Below are positions 6,891 to 15,976 of a DNA stretch of 64,000 nucleotides, one piece after another. The position numbers and the translations under genes are program-made. The notes under the pieces are model-generated. The model ran no database searches. It was not told where the DNA came from and saw only the letters and a list, made by a program, of their open reading frames with translations. Source of the stretch: Pseudomonas sp. Irchel 3E20. Its GTDB lineage: Bacteria > Pseudomonadota > Gammaproteobacteria > Pseudomonadales > Pseudomonadaceae. Location: contig NZ_FYEE01000012.1 in NCBI RefSeq assembly GCF_900187645.1, forward strand, positions 100,351-164,350, read 5' to 3'. Within the stretch, counting starts at the first letter, position 1; every line of letters begins with the position of its first letter.

Positions 6891-8813
6891 ATGCCAACTA
6901 TTACTCTTCCCGACGGCAGTCAACGTTCTTTCGATCATCCTGTTTCCGTAGCCGAGGTCGCCGCGTCCATTGGCGCCGGCTTGGCCAAGGCCACAGTGGC
7001 CGGCAAGGTCAACGGTAAACTGGTCGACGCCTGCGACATCATCGACAGCGACGTTTCCCTGCAAATCATCACGCCCAAGGATGAAGAGGGGCTGGAGATC
7101 ATTCGCCACTCTTGCGCCCACTTGATCGGCCACGCAGTCAAGCAACTGTATCCGAGCGCCAAAATGGTGATCGGTCCGGTCATCGACGAAGGCTTCTATT
7201 ACGACATCGCCTACGAACGTCCTTTTACGCCTGAGGACCTGTCGGCAATCGAGCAGCGTATGCATCAGCTGATCGAAAAAGATTATGACGTCATCAAAAA
7301 GGTCACCCCTCGTGCCGAGGTGATCGACGTCTTCACAACGCGTGGCGAGGACTACAAGTTGCGCCTGGTTGAGGACATGCCGGACGAGCAGGCCATGGGC
7401 CTTTACTATCACGAAGAATATGTCGACATGTGCCGTGGTCCGCACGTGCCGAACACACGCTTCCTGAAATCGTTCAAATTGACCAAGCTGTCTGGCGCCT
7501 ACTGGCGCGGCGATGCCAAGAATGAGCAGTTGCAGCGCATCTATGGCACCGCGTGGGCAGATAAGAAGCAATTGGCCGCTTACATCCAACGCATCGAAGA
7601 AGCCGAAAAACGCGACCACCGTAAGTTGGGCAAGCGCCTGGGCCTGTTCCATACCCAAGAAGAGGCTCCGGGTATGGTGTTCTGGCACCCGAACGGCTGG
7701 ACGTTGTATCAAGTGCTTGAGCAGTACATGCGCAAAGTACAGCGAGAAAACGGCTATTTAGAGATCAAGACTCCGCAGGTTGTCGACCGTAGCCTGTGGG
7801 AAAAATCCGGGCATTGGGCAAACTACGCCGAAAATATGTTCACCACCGAGTCGGAAAGCCGCGACTACGCGATCAAGCCGATGAACTGCCCGTGCCACGT
7901 TCAGGTATTTAACCAGGGTCTGAAAAGCTACCGCGAACTGCCGATGCGCCTGGCCGAATTCGGTGCCTGCCACCGTAACGAACCCTCTGGTGCGCTGCAC
8001 GGCATCATGCGGGTGCGTGCCTTTACTCAGGATGATGCCCACATCTTCTGCACTGAAGAGCAGATGCAAGCGGAATCCGCAGCTTTCATCAAGCTGACCA
8101 TGGATGTCTATGCTGACTTCGGTTTTAAAGACATCGAAATGAAGTTGTCTACCCGTCCTGAAAAGCGTGTGGGTTCCGATGAGTTGTGGGATCGTGCGGA
8201 AACTGCATTGGCTGCGGCCCTTGATAGCGCTGGCTTGCCTTACGATTTGCAGCCGGGTGAAGGTGCCTTCTACGGTCCGAAGATTGAATTCTCGCTCAAA
8301 GATTGCCTCGGCCGCGTCTGGCAATGTGGTACCTTGCAGCTCGATTTCAACCTGCCGATTCGTCTGGGGGCCGAATACGTTTCCGAAGACAACAGTCGCA
8401 AGCACCCAGTGATGCTGCATCGGGCGATCCTTGGTTCTTTCGAGCGTTTCGTCGGAATCCTGATCGAACACTACGAGGGCGCGTTCCCTGCGTGGCTGGC
8501 TCCGACCCAGGCAGTGATTATGAATATCACTGATAAACAGGCAGAATTTGCTGCCGAAGTGGAAAAAACTCTCAACCAAAGCGGATTTCGTGCCAAGTCC
8601 GACTTGAGAAATGAAAAGATCGGCTTTAAAATCCGCGAGCATACTTTGCTCAAGGTTCCCTATCTCTTGGTTATCGGAGATCGGGAAGTCGAGATGCAGA
8701 CTGTCGCTGTGCGTACTCGTGAAGGTGCTGACCTGGGCTCGATGCCCGTCGCCCAGTTCGCCGAGTTCCTCGCTCAAGCGGTTTCCCGGCGTGGTCGCCC
8801 AGATTCGGAGTAA
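6891..8813 (+). CDS. thrS: Threonyl-tRNA synthetase
   Basis: The protein has 640 residues and charges tRNA-Thr. It has an N-terminal TGS domain (MPTITLPDGSQRSFDHPVS), an editing domain with HSCAHLIGHA, the class II catalytic core with MNCPCHVQVF, a motif-2 region (CHRNEPSGALHGIMRVRAFTQDDAHIF) and motif 3 (HRAILGSFERFVGILIEH), and an anticodon-binding C-terminus. The ATG at 6891 with GAGGAGG is chosen over the upstream in-frame start at 6858, giving the usual family start. It heads the translation-gene block thrS-infC-rpmI-rplT-pheST-ihfA. Confidence 0.97.
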   Translation: MPTITLPDGSQRSFDHPVSVAEVAASIGAGLAKATVAGKVNGKLVDACDIIDSDVSLQIITPKDEEGLEIIRHSCAHLIGHAVKQLYPSAKMVIGPVIDEGFYYDIAYERPFTPEDLSAIEQRMHQLIEKDYDVIKKVTPRAEVIDVFTTRGEDYKLRLVEDMPDEQAMGLYYHEEYVDMCRGPHVPNTRFLKSFKLTKLSGAYWRGDAKNEQLQRIYGTAWADKKQLAAYIQRIEEAEKRDHRKLGKRLGLFHTQEEAPGMVFWHPNGWTLYQVLEQYMRKVQRENGYLEIKTPQVVDRSLWEKSGHWANYAENMFTTESESRDYAIKPMNCPCHVQVFNQGLKSYRELPMRLAEFGACHRNEPSGALHGIMRVRAFTQDDAHIFCTEEQMQAESAAFIKLTMDVYADFGFKDIEMKLSTRPEKRVGSDELWDRAETALAAALDSAGLPYDLQPGEGAFYGPKIEFSLKDCLGRVWQCGTLQLDFNLPIRLGAEYVSEDNSRKHPVMLHRAILGSFERFVGILIEHYEGAFPAWLAPTQAVIMNITDKQAEFAAEVEKTLNQSGFRAKSDLRNEKIGFKIREHTLLKVPYLLVIGDREVEMQTVAVRTREGADLGSMPVAQFAEFLAQAVSRRGRPDSE

Positions 8814-9364
8814 TTACTATTAAGCGTGAAATGAGACAAGATAAACGAGCTGCACCGAAAGCCCCGATCAACGAGAATATCTCGGCACGCGAGGTTCGGT
8901 TAATTGGGGCTGAGGGCGAGCAACTCGGCATTGTCCCGATTGAAGAAGCGCTTCTTAAGGCTGAAGAGGCCAAGCTGGATCTGGTGGAAATTTCCGCCGA
9001 TGCAGTACCCCCTGTTTGCAAGCTGATGGACTACGGCAAGTCGATCTTCGAAAAGAAGAAGCAGATTGCTGCTGCAAAGAAAAACCAGAAGCAGATTCAA
9101 GTAAAAGAAATCAAGTTTCGTCCAGGGACGGAGGAAGGGGATTACCAGGTAAAACTGCGCAACCTGGTACGTTTCCTGAGTGATGGGGACAGGGCCAAGG
9201 TATCCTTGCGATTCCGCGGCCGTGAGATGGCCCACCAGGAGCTGGGGATGGAACTCCTCAAGCGGGTTGAAGCTGACCTGCTCGAGTACGGTTCGGTCGA
9301 ACAGCATCCTAAGATGGAAGGACGCCAGCTGATTATGGTCATCGCCCCGAAAAAGAAGAAGTAA
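8813..9364 (+). CDS. infC: Translation initiation factor IF-3
   Basis: The protein has about 183 residues if read from the non-canonical ATT at 8813, which overlaps the thrS stop by one base. A second ATT at 8819 gives better spacing (8 bases) from GGAG 8807-8810. The first ATG (8831) would cut conserved residues (TIKRE) and has no ribosome site. IF-3 binds the 30S subunit and rejects non-AUG starts. An AUU start is the family's known autoregulatory device. The N-domain (INENISAREVRLI) and C-domain (KFRPGTEEGDYQVK) are intact. Confidence 0.95.
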   Translation: MTIKREMRQDKRAAPKAPINENISAREVRLIGAEGEQLGIVPIEEALLKAEEAKLDLVEISADAVPPVCKLMDYGKSIFEKKKQIAAAKKNQKQIQVKEIKFRPGTEEGDYQVKLRNLVRFLSDGDRAKVSLRFRGREMAHQELGMELLKRVEADLLEYGSVEQHPKMEGRQLIMVIAPKKKK

Positions 9365-9424
9365 TCAACAGGGCACGGCAGGCCTTCTGATTATGTTTAT
9401 CAACTGAATGCGGAGTATCCGAAC

Positions 9425-9619
9425 ATGCCAAAGATGAAGACTAAAAGTGGTGCTGCTAAGCGGTTTCTGAAAACTGCTAACGGTATCAAGCACAAGCACG
9501 CTTTCAAGAGCCACATCCTGACCAAAATGTCGACCAAGCGTAAGCGTCAACTGCGCGGTAGCAGCTTGCTGCATCCGTCTGACGTGGCAAAAGTCGAGCG
9601 CATGCTGCGCCTTCGTTAA
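9425..9619 (+). CDS. rpmI: 50S ribosomal protein L35
   Basis: The protein has 64 residues and begins MPKMKTKSGAAKRF, the L35 signature. It is highly basic. It lies 60 bases after infC and 30 before rplT, in the standard infC-rpmI-rplT operon. In relatives L20 represses this operon through the rpmI leader. Confidence 0.97.
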   Translation: MPKMKTKSGAAKRFLKTANGIKHKHAFKSHILTKMSTKRKRQLRGSSLLHPSDVAKVERMLRLR

Positions 9620-9649
9620 TTTTTGGATCAAGAATAGAGGAAGTAACTC

Positions 9650-10006
9650 ATGGCTCGTGTAAAGCGTGGCGTCATTGCCCGTAAGCGTCACAAAAAAATT
9701 CTGAAACTTGCTAAAGGCTACTACGGCGCGCGCTCCCGCGTATTCCGTGTTGCCAAGCAAGCGGTAATCAAGGCAGGCCAATACGCCTACCGTGACCGTC
9801 GTCAGAAAAAACGTCAGTTCCGCGCTCTGTGGATCGCTCGTATCAACGCTGGTGCTCGTGTTAACGGTCTGTCCTACAGCCGGTTCATCGCTGGCCTGAA
9901 AAAAGCGTCCATTGAGATCGACCGTAAGGTTCTGGCTGATCTGGCAGTGAACGAAAAAGCGGCGTTTGCTGCGATTGTCGAGAAAGCTAAAGCCACCTTG
10001 GCTTAA
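9650..10006 (+). CDS. rplT: 50S ribosomal protein L20
   Basis: The protein has 118 residues ([26 protein letters not shown]...). It has a very basic N-terminal extension and a globular C-domain ([22 protein letters not shown]). It is an early-assembly protein of the large subunit and the usual autoregulator of infC-rpmI-rplT. AGAGGAAG precedes the start. Confidence 0.97.
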
Positions 10007-10023
10007 GTACCCCCGGCAGTCAT

Positions 10024-10097
10024 CCCGCCTCACCTTTGTGAGGCGGGGTGTAAACGTCATAAATAGGGGAAGAGCCTTCAAGCTCTTCCCCTATTTT
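10024..10097 (+). terminator. Tandem hairpins and terminator between rplT and pheS
   Basis: The first hairpin has 10-base perfect arms (10024-10033 and 10038-10047, CCCGCCTCAC/GTGAGGCGGG). The second has 15-base perfect arms (10061-10075 and 10082-10096) ending in TTTT. This can end the ribosomal-protein transcript or partly attenuate pheST. I see no Phe-rich leader peptide. Confidence 0.8.
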
Positions 10098-10114
10098 GTA
10101 TCTGGAGTCTGTAC

Positions 10115-11131
10115 ATGGAAAACCTGGATGCGCTGGTCGCTCAAGCTCTTGAGGCTGTGCAAGGCGCGGAAGATATCAATGCCCTGGAGCAAATCCGGGT
10201 TCACTACCTTGGCAAAAAGGGCGAGTTGACTCAGGTGATGAAGACCCTGGGCAACCTGCCGGCAGAAGAGCGCCCGCAGGTCGGCGCGCTGATTAACGTT
10301 GCCAAGGAGCGTGTAACAGAGGTTCTCAATGCGCGTAAGGCGTTGTTCGAGGAGGCCGATCTAGCGGCCAAGCTCGCCGCTGAATCCATTGATGTAACCC
10401 TGCCTGGTCGTGGCCAGACCTCAGGTGGTCTGCATCCGGTGACCCGGACTCTGGAGCGTATCGAGCAGTTCTTCACCCGCATCGGCTACGGTATCGCCGA
10501 AGGCCCTGAGGTCGAAGACGACTACCACAACTTCGAGGCGCTTAACATCCCAGGCCATCACCCGGCTCGGTCGATGCACGACACCTTCTATTTCAATGCG
10601 AACATGCTGCTGCGCACTCATACCTCGCCGGTACAGGTCCGCACCATGGAAGCCAATAAGCCGCCGATTCGTATTGTCTGCCCGGGCCGTGTGTATCGCA
10701 GTGACTCCGATATCACCCACTCGCCGATGTTCCACCAGGTCGAGGGCTTGTTGGTTGATCGCGATATCAACTTCGCTGACCTCAAAGGCACGATCGAAGA
10801 GTTTCTTCGGGTGTTCTTCGAGAAAGAGTTGGCGGTGCGTTTCCGCCCCTCCTACTTCCCGTTCACGGAGCCATCGGCCGAAGTCGATATGGAATGCGTG
10901 ATGTGCAGCGGTAAAGGCTGCCGTGTCTGTAAGCAGACCGGTTGGCTGGAAGTGATGGGCTGCGGCATGGTTCACCCTAACGTGCTAAGCATGTCGGGGA
11001 TCGACCCGGAAGAGTTCTCGGGTTTTGCCTTCGGCATGGGCGTTGAGCGCCTGGCGATGCTGCGTTACGGCGTGAACGACTTGCGTCTGTTCTTCGACAA
11101 CGACTTGCGGTTCCTCGCGCAATTTCGCTAG
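10115..11131 (+). CDS. pheS: Phenylalanyl-tRNA synthetase alpha subunit
   Basis: The protein has 338 residues. It has an N-terminal coiled coil, then the class II catalytic domain with MHDTFYF, VYRSDSDITHSPMFHQVEG and the motif-3 end GFAFGMGVERLAML. It pairs with PheT as an (alpha-beta)2 enzyme. It lies 26 bases upstream of pheT in the same operon. Confidence 0.97.
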   Translation: MENLDALVAQALEAVQGAEDINALEQIRVHYLGKKGELTQVMKTLGNLPAEERPQVGALINVAKERVTEVLNARKALFEEADLAAKLAAESIDVTLPGRGQTSGGLHPVTRTLERIEQFFTRIGYGIAEGPEVEDDYHNFEALNIPGHHPARSMHDTFYFNANMLLRTHTSPVQVRTMEANKPPIRIVCPGRVYRSDSDITHSPMFHQVEGLLVDRDINFADLKGTIEEFLRVFFEKELAVRFRPSYFPFTEPSAEVDMECVMCSGKGCRVCKQTGWLEVMGCGMVHPNVLSMSGIDPEEFSGFAFGMGVERLAMLRYGVNDLRLFFDNDLRFLAQFR

Positions 11132-11157
11132 TCGTAACGAACCTTTAGGAGAGCAGG

Positions 11158-13536
11158 ATGAAATTCAGTGAACAATGGCTGCGTGGCTGGGTAAGCCCGC
11201 AGGTGAGTCGCGACGAGCTGGTTGCTCGTTTGTCGATGGCCGGTCTTGAGGTCGATAGCGTGACGCTAGCCGCCGGCGAATTCAGTGGCGTCGTAGTAGG
11301 CGAGGTGCTCAGTACCGAGCAGCACCCGGACGCGGACAAGCTGCGTGTTTGCCAGGTCAGCAATGGTGCCGAAACTTTCCAGATCGTTTGTGGTGCGCCC
11401 AATGTGCGCCCAGGTTTGAAGATCCCATTTGCCATGATTGGGGCCGAATTACCCGGCGATTTCAAGATCAAGAAAGCCAAGCTGCGCGGTGTTGAGTCCA
11501 ACGGCATGCTGTGCTCCCAAGCCGAGCTGCAAATTGGTGAAGGCAATGATGGCTTGATGGAGCTTCCGGCTGACGCGCCGGTGGGCCAGGATATTCGTCA
11601 ATACCTGGGCCTGGACGATGCCAGTATTGAAGTCGACCTGACACCGAATCGTGGTGATTGCTTGTCCCTAGCGGGTTTGGCTCGGGAAGTCGGTGCGCTC
11701 TATGCCGTCGAAGTTCGCCGCCCAGCAGTGCCGAGTGTTCCTGCAGTGCACGACGAAGTGCGCTCCATCGAGGTGTTGGCGCCCACAGCGTGTCCACGTT
11801 ATCTAGGGCGTGTGATTCGTAATGTAGATCTGTCCAAGCCTACGCCGCTATGGATGGTCGAGCGCTTGCGTCGGGGCGATGTTCGTAGCATCGATGCCGC
11901 TGTCGATATCACCAACTATGTGATGTTGGAGCTAGGGCAGCCTTTGCACGCCTTCGATCTTGCCGAAATCAACGGTGGCGTTCGTGTGCGAATGGCTGAA
12001 GAGGGTGAGAAGCTGGTCTTGCTCGATGGCCAGGAAGTGAGTCTGCGCAGCGACACGCTGGTCATTGCTGACCACGCACGGGCATTGGCTATTGCCGGAA
12101 TCATGGGTGGTGAGCACAGTGGGGTGTCTTGCGCTACACGGGACGTATTCCTAGAAAGTGCGTTCTTTGACCAGATCGCGGTGGCTGGCAAGGCGCGTTC
12201 TTATGGTCTGCATACAGATGCTTCGCATCGCTATGAGCGTGGTGTGGATTGGAAACTGGCCCGCGAAGCGATGGAGCGCGCCACTGGCTTGCTTCTGGAA
12301 ATCGTCGGCGGCGAAGCGGGGCCGATCATCGAGGCGGTCAGCGACCAGTACTTGCCGTCCATTGCGCCGATTACATTGCGTGCCCAGCGCATCACCCAAA
12401 TGCTAGGGATGGAAATGGACTCCGCGCAAGTCGAGCGTCTGCTTGGGGCTTTGGGCCTGGGCATCACGGCGGAGGGAGAAGGGCAGTGGCGGGTCGAAGT
12501 GCCGAGTCATCGTTTTGACATTAGCCTCGAAGTCGATCTGATCGAAGAACTGGCCCGTCTGTATGGCTATAACCGTTTGCCTGTGCGCTATCCGCAGGCT
12601 CGTCTGGCGCCACAGGCCAAAGCCGAGGCGCGTAGCGATCTACCAGAACTGCGGCGGCTGTTGGTAGCTCGTGGCTATCAAGAGGCGATTACCTACAGTT
12701 TCATCGACCCAAAACAGTTTGAGTTGTTCAACCCGGGCGTCGAGCCACTTCTGTTGGCCAACCCAATCTCCAATGACATGGCAGCCATGCGCTCTTCACT
12801 TTGGCCGGGTCTAGTCAAGGCGCTTGAGCACAACCTCAATCGTCAGCAGGATCGCGTTCGCTTGTTTGAGAGCGGCCTACGTTTCGTCGGGCAGTTGGAA
12901 GGTCTGAAGCAAGAGCCAATGCTATCGGGTGTTGTTTGCGGTAGCCGCTTGCCTGAGGGTTGGGCACAAGGTCGCGATACCGTGGACTTTTTCGACGTCA
13001 AGGCTGACGTAGAGGCGGTACTGGGCTTTGGTGGGGCGTTGGATGCTTTCAGCTTCGTGCCGGGTAAGCACCCGGCATTGCATCCCGGTCAAACTGCGCG
13101 TATTGAGCGTGACGGTCGCGAAGTAGGCTATGTGGGTGCGATTCATCCTGAATTATCCAAAACACTTGGCCTGGACCGTCCGGTTTTCGTTTTTGAGTTG
13201 GTGTTGGCTGAGGTAGCGCAGGGGAAAATGCCCAAGTTCTGCGAACTCTCGCGCTTTCCGGAAGTGCGCCGTGACCTGGCTTTGCTGGCCGATCAGGAGG
13301 TTGCAGCCAGTGCCGTGCTGGATGTGATTCGTGAGAACGCAGGCGAGTGGCTGACAGAGCTCAGGCTGTTTGACGTGTATCAGGGTAAAGGCATTGATCC
13401 GCATAGAAAAAGCCTTGCGGTTGGCTTGACCTGGCAGCATCCATCGCGCACTCTTAACGACGATGAGGTGAACAGCACGACACAGAACATCCTCACCTCG
13501 CTCGAACAAAGGTTGAACGCCACGTTAAGGAAGTGA
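11158..13536 (+). CDS. pheT: Phenylalanyl-tRNA synthetase beta subunit
   Basis: The protein has 792 residues. Domains run in the usual order: EMAP-like tRNA-binding domain (EHPDADKLRVCQV region, ~40-150), B3/B4 editing domain, B5, a degenerate class II core, and the C-terminal anticodon-binding FDX-ACB domain. TTTAGGAGAG precedes the start. ihfA follows after 3 bases. Confidence 0.97.
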   Translation: MKFSEQWLRGWVSPQVSRDELVARLSMAGLEVDSVTLAAGEFSGVVVGEVLSTEQHPDADKLRVCQVSNGAETFQIVCGAPNVRPGLKIPFAMIGAELPGDFKIKKAKLRGVESNGMLCSQAELQIGEGNDGLMELPADAPVGQDIRQYLGLDDASIEVDLTPNRGDCLSLAGLAREVGALYAVEVRRPAVPSVPAVHDEVRSIEVLAPTACPRYLGRVIRNVDLSKPTPLWMVERLRRGDVRSIDAAVDITNYVMLELGQPLHAFDLAEINGGVRVRMAEEGEKLVLLDGQEVSLRSDTLVIADHARALAIAGIMGGEHSGVSCATRDVFLESAFFDQIAVAGKARSYGLHTDASHRYERGVDWKLAREAMERATGLLLEIVGGEAGPIIEAVSDQYLPSIAPITLRAQRITQMLGMEMDSAQVERLLGALGLGITAEGEGQWRVEVPSHRFDISLEVDLIEELARLYGYNRLPVRYPQARLAPQAKAEARSDLPELRRLLVARGYQEAITYSFIDPKQFELFNPGVEPLLLANPISNDMAAMRSSLWPGLVKALEHNLNRQQDRVRLFESGLRFVGQLEGLKQEPMLSGVVCGSRLPEGWAQGRDTVDFFDVKADVEAVLGFGGALDAFSFVPGKHPALHPGQTARIERDGREVGYVGAIHPELSKTLGLDRPVFVFELVLAEVAQGKMPKFCELSRFPEVRRDLALLADQEVAASAVLDVIRENAGEWLTELRLFDVYQGKGIDPHRKSLAVGLTWQHPSRTLNDDEVNSTTQNILTSLEQRLNATLRK

Positions 13537-13539
13537 CGT

Positions 13540-13842
13540 ATGGGGGCTCTGACGAAAGCTGAAATGGCGGAACGTCTGTATGAAGAGCTGGGCCTGAATA
13601 AACGAGAGGCCAAGGAATTGGTCGAACTCTTCTTTGAAGAGATCAGGCACGCTCTTGAAGACAACGAACAGGTAAAGTTGTCCGGTTTCGGTAACTTCGA
13701 CCTTCGGGATAAACGCCAGCGGCCTGGCCGCAATCCGAAAACGGGCGAAGAAATCCCGATCACGGCTCGCCGTGTAGTCACCTTTCGTCCAGGGCAGAAG
13801 TTGAAGGCCCGAGTTGAGGCTTATGCTGGAACCAAGTCATAA
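13540..13842 (+). CDS. ihfA: Integration host factor alpha subunit
   Basis: The protein has 100 residues of the HU/IHF family. The DNA-bending arm is GRNPKTGEEIPITARRVVTF. With IHF-beta it bends specific DNA sites. It follows pheT by 3 bases, as in other gammaproteobacteria. It also lies close to the att site of a lambda-type prophage whose integrase family commonly needs IHF. Confidence 0.97.
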   Translation: MGALTKAEMAERLYEELGLNKREAKELVELFFEEIRHALEDNEQVKLSGFGNFDLRDKRQRPGRNPKTGEEIPITARRVVTFRPGQKLKARVEAYAGTKS

Positions 13843-14179
13843 CGACGAGCTCCCCGTCATACCCGGCAAACGCTACTTCACCATTGGTGAAGTCAGCGAG
13901 CTATGTGCGGTAAAACCGCATGTGCTGCGTTACTGGGAGCAAGAGTTTCCTCAGCTCAACCCGGTCAAGCGTCGCGGAAATCGTCGGTATTATCAGCGCC
14001 AGGATGTACTGATGATCCGACAGATCCGCGCGTTGCTGTACGATCAAGGATTCACTATCGGCGGGGCGCGGTTGCGCTTATCCGGTGATGAAGCCAAAGA
14101 TGACACCACGCAGTACAAACAGTTGATCCGGCAGATGATCTCCGAGTTGGAAGATGTGCTGGTGGTTCTGAGAAAATAA
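13823..14179 (+). CDS. MerR-family transcriptional regulator
   Basis: The protein has 118 residues, with a winged helix-turn-helix at the N-terminus (FTIGEVSELCAVKPHVLRYWEQEFPQL, then RRYYQRQDVLMIRQI) and a short coiled coil at the C-terminus. There is no metal-binding cysteine set. The ATG at 13823 is favoured (GAGG just upstream). It overlaps the end of ihfA by 20 bases, an arrangement I recall as usual in Pseudomonas. Confidence 0.9.
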   Translation: MLEPSHNDELPVIPGKRYFTIGEVSELCAVKPHVLRYWEQEFPQLNPVKRRGNRRYYQRQDVLMIRQIRALLYDQGFTIGGARLRLSGDEAKDDTTQYKQLIRQMISELEDVLVVLRK

Positions 14180-14269
14180 TTCAGGCTTTTAAAATACTTC
14201 CATATTTCAAAAGCTTGCGGTATATTCGTCATCACTTCCTTAAGAAGTGAAACAAGTAACACGCCTAGT

Positions 14270-14346
14270 CGGGGCGTAGCGCAGTCCGGTAGCGCACTAG
14301 CATGGGGTGCTAGGGGTCGAGTGTTCGAATCACTCCGTCCCGACCA
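14270..14346 (+). tRNA. tRNA-Pro (anticodon GGG); probable attB/attL
   Basis: A 77-base cloverleaf. The acceptor CGGGGCG pairs with CGTCCCG. The anticodon stem CTAGC/GCTAG holds the loop ATGGGGT with anticodon GGG (14304-14306). The T-arm is GAGTG-TTCGAAT-CACTC, and the encoded CCA ends at 14346. The phage integrase gene begins its 3' end only 83 bases downstream, so the tRNA 3' half is very probably the attachment site. attR lies outside the window and the exact core cannot be set. Confidence 0.95.
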
Positions 14347-14362
14347 TATTTTTCAATGACTT

Positions 14363-14380
14363 AGCCGCTTTTTAGCGGCT
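14363..14380. terminator. Hairpin between tRNA-Pro and int
   Basis: AGCCGCT-TTTT-AGCGGCT, 7-base perfect arms. T-rich sequence follows on the plus side. It could terminate the tRNA transcript or the int transcript. Confidence 0.55.
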
Positions 14381-14428
14381 TTGCTGTTTCTGCAATAGTG
14401 ACTTTCCGAGTGACCCTGGCCTTTTTCT

Positions 14429-15613
14429 TCACGCTTCCCTCCTTTTCAGAATCGTCAGCGCTGGTGCGCGCGAGTCGGTTGCTGATACCTTGTTTGCCGC
14501 CGCAATTAGCTGATCCAGTTCCGCCGCCGAGTAGTGGCTGGTAATGCTTCCGTTCTTGTGGCCGAGCAGCGCTTTCCGATCCTCCTCCGTCACGCCAGCA
14601 GCACGTAGCCTTCTCCCAAAGGTGTGCTTCAAGTCGTGAATGCGGATTCTGGCAAAGCCGTCATGTGCCGGCCGCAAGAACTTCTCCTGCCACTTCTTTG
14701 CCGCCCGAATCCGCGCCTTCTTCCAGGCCGAGTCGTTCATGCGGTGAACTGTCGTTTCATTCCCCTCACCATCTGGCTTGCCAAACGGGAACACGTAGAG
14801 CGCATGCTTGCCGCGCTGCTTCTCGATTACTGACTTAGCAACGTCATTCATCACGACCAAGCGCTCATCCCGGTTCTTCACGCCAGCCCTTGCGCTCCTT
14901 CCCCCAAATCCCGCTGGTATCAGGAACACGCTCGTTCCCAGCTCCGGTACCGCAATCTCCCAATTCCACTGAAGCTTGCAAACCTCCTGCTCCCGGCAGC
15001 CCGTATTGACCTTGAACATCGCCATGGTCTGAAGGTGCGCCGGGAGTTCGGTGAACAGGATCGACTGCTCTTCCCATGAAAGCGGGTAGGGCTTTCGGCT
15101 GTTCGTCTTCTCGTCCAGCAGGGAAATCATCGGCACCACATCCAGCAGCGGCCGTCGCTCCTCGTCTCGCCATTTGCGTGCACAGAGGTTCAGCACACGG
15201 ATGACCCGCTGAAGCGCGATGTTCACTGTCCGGTTCGTAACTGGCTTCCCTGCCGCTGGATTCAACTTCGACTGGATGTATGGCGCGAGTGCATCATCAT
15301 CGATGTGGGTCAGCGGCATATCCCCAATGAACGGGTCGAGCTGCTCCATATAGGTGGCCGAGATGTGGATTGAAGCCTGATCCTTCACTTCCAGCAGGAA
15401 GCGAGTTGCCGCCTCCCGCCACGTCCTGACCCGCCGGACGCCGTACACCTTCTGCTGGCGCAACTGCTCCAGCTTGTGAATCAGGTACTGCTCTGCTTCG
15501 GCGCGGTTACAAGTGCCAGTACTCTCTTGAATTCGTTCTCCTCTGTACTTTTTGTCGATCTTCCAGATGCCGTTCGGCATTTGCTGGAGGCCGGTGATTG
15601 CTTTTTGGGCCAT
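14429..15613 (-). CDS. int: Phage tyrosine-recombinase integrase
   Basis: The protein has 394 residues. It has an N-terminal arm-binding domain, a SAM-like core-binding domain (~60-150) and a catalytic domain. The residues seen are Arg207 (GCREQE), Lys246, His326, His352 (GHKNGS) and nucleophile Tyr361 (HYS). The usual HxxR box reads HDLK here, so Lys329 replaces the second Arg. The start at 15613 has CAGGAG upstream. It integrates at the adjacent tRNA-Pro and overlaps the upstream Xis-like gene by 133 bases. Confidence 0.93.
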   Translation of the reverse strand: MAQKAITGLQQMPNGIWKIDKKYRGERIQESTGTCNRAEAEQYLIHKLEQLRQQKVYGVRRVRTWREAATRFLLEVKDQASIHISATYMEQLDPFIGDMPLTHIDDDALAPYIQSKLNPAAGKPVTNRTVNIALQRVIRVLNLCARKWRDEERRPLLDVVPMISLLDEKTNSRKPYPLSWEEQSILFTELPAHLQTMAMFKVNTGCREQEVCKLQWNWEIAVPELGTSVFLIPAGFGGRSARAGVKNRDERLVVMNDVAKSVIEKQRGKHALYVFPFGKPDGEGNETTVHRMNDSAWKKARIRAAKKWQEKFLRPAHDGFARIRIHDLKHTFGRRLRAAGVTEEDRKALLGHKNGSITSHYSAAELDQLIAAANKVSATDSRAPALTILKRREA

Positions 15614-15897
15614 GGCGTTGCTCCTGTGGCCCGCGCATGGCGCTCGCTGCGGGGCTGATTGTTGTCCTGATTGGCCTGCTTTTCAATTGCCATGCGCTCA
15701 ATGTAGGCGTCTGCCCACTGGTCCAGCTCATGACGGTCGAAGGCAACGCCCTGTTTTCCAATGGGGAATTCGCGAACGTAGGGGCGGACGGTTTCGTCGA
15801 AAACTGCTCGACACATGCCGAGGTAGGTAGGTGCGTTTTTTGCCCGGATGAAGCGCGGCGCGGTCTCTAGGACAGGCGCCAGCTTTGTGTTGGCCAT
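15481..15897 (-). CDS. AlpA/excisionase-like DNA-binding protein
   Basis: The protein has 138 residues from the ATG at 15897. The first ~75 residues (RFIRAKNAPTYLGMCRAVFDETVRPYV... GVAFDRHELDQWADAYI) match the short winged-helix pattern of AlpA/Xis proteins. The last ~44 residues are encoded over the start of int in another frame and look low in information. It probably directs excision or activates int. Its place next to int supports this. Confidence 0.7.
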   Translation of the reverse strand: MANTKLAPVLETAPRFIRAKNAPTYLGMCRAVFDETVRPYVREFPIGKQGVAFDRHELDQWADAYIERMAIEKQANQDNNQPRSERHARATGATPWPKKQSPASSKCRTASGRSTKSTEENEFKRVLALVTAPKQSST

Positions 15898-15976
15898 AGG
15901 AATGCCTCGCCACGCCGTCGCCGGGTGGATTGATTGGTTTGGGGTGTCCTTGCCGCGCCGGGCGGCAGAAGGTGGG

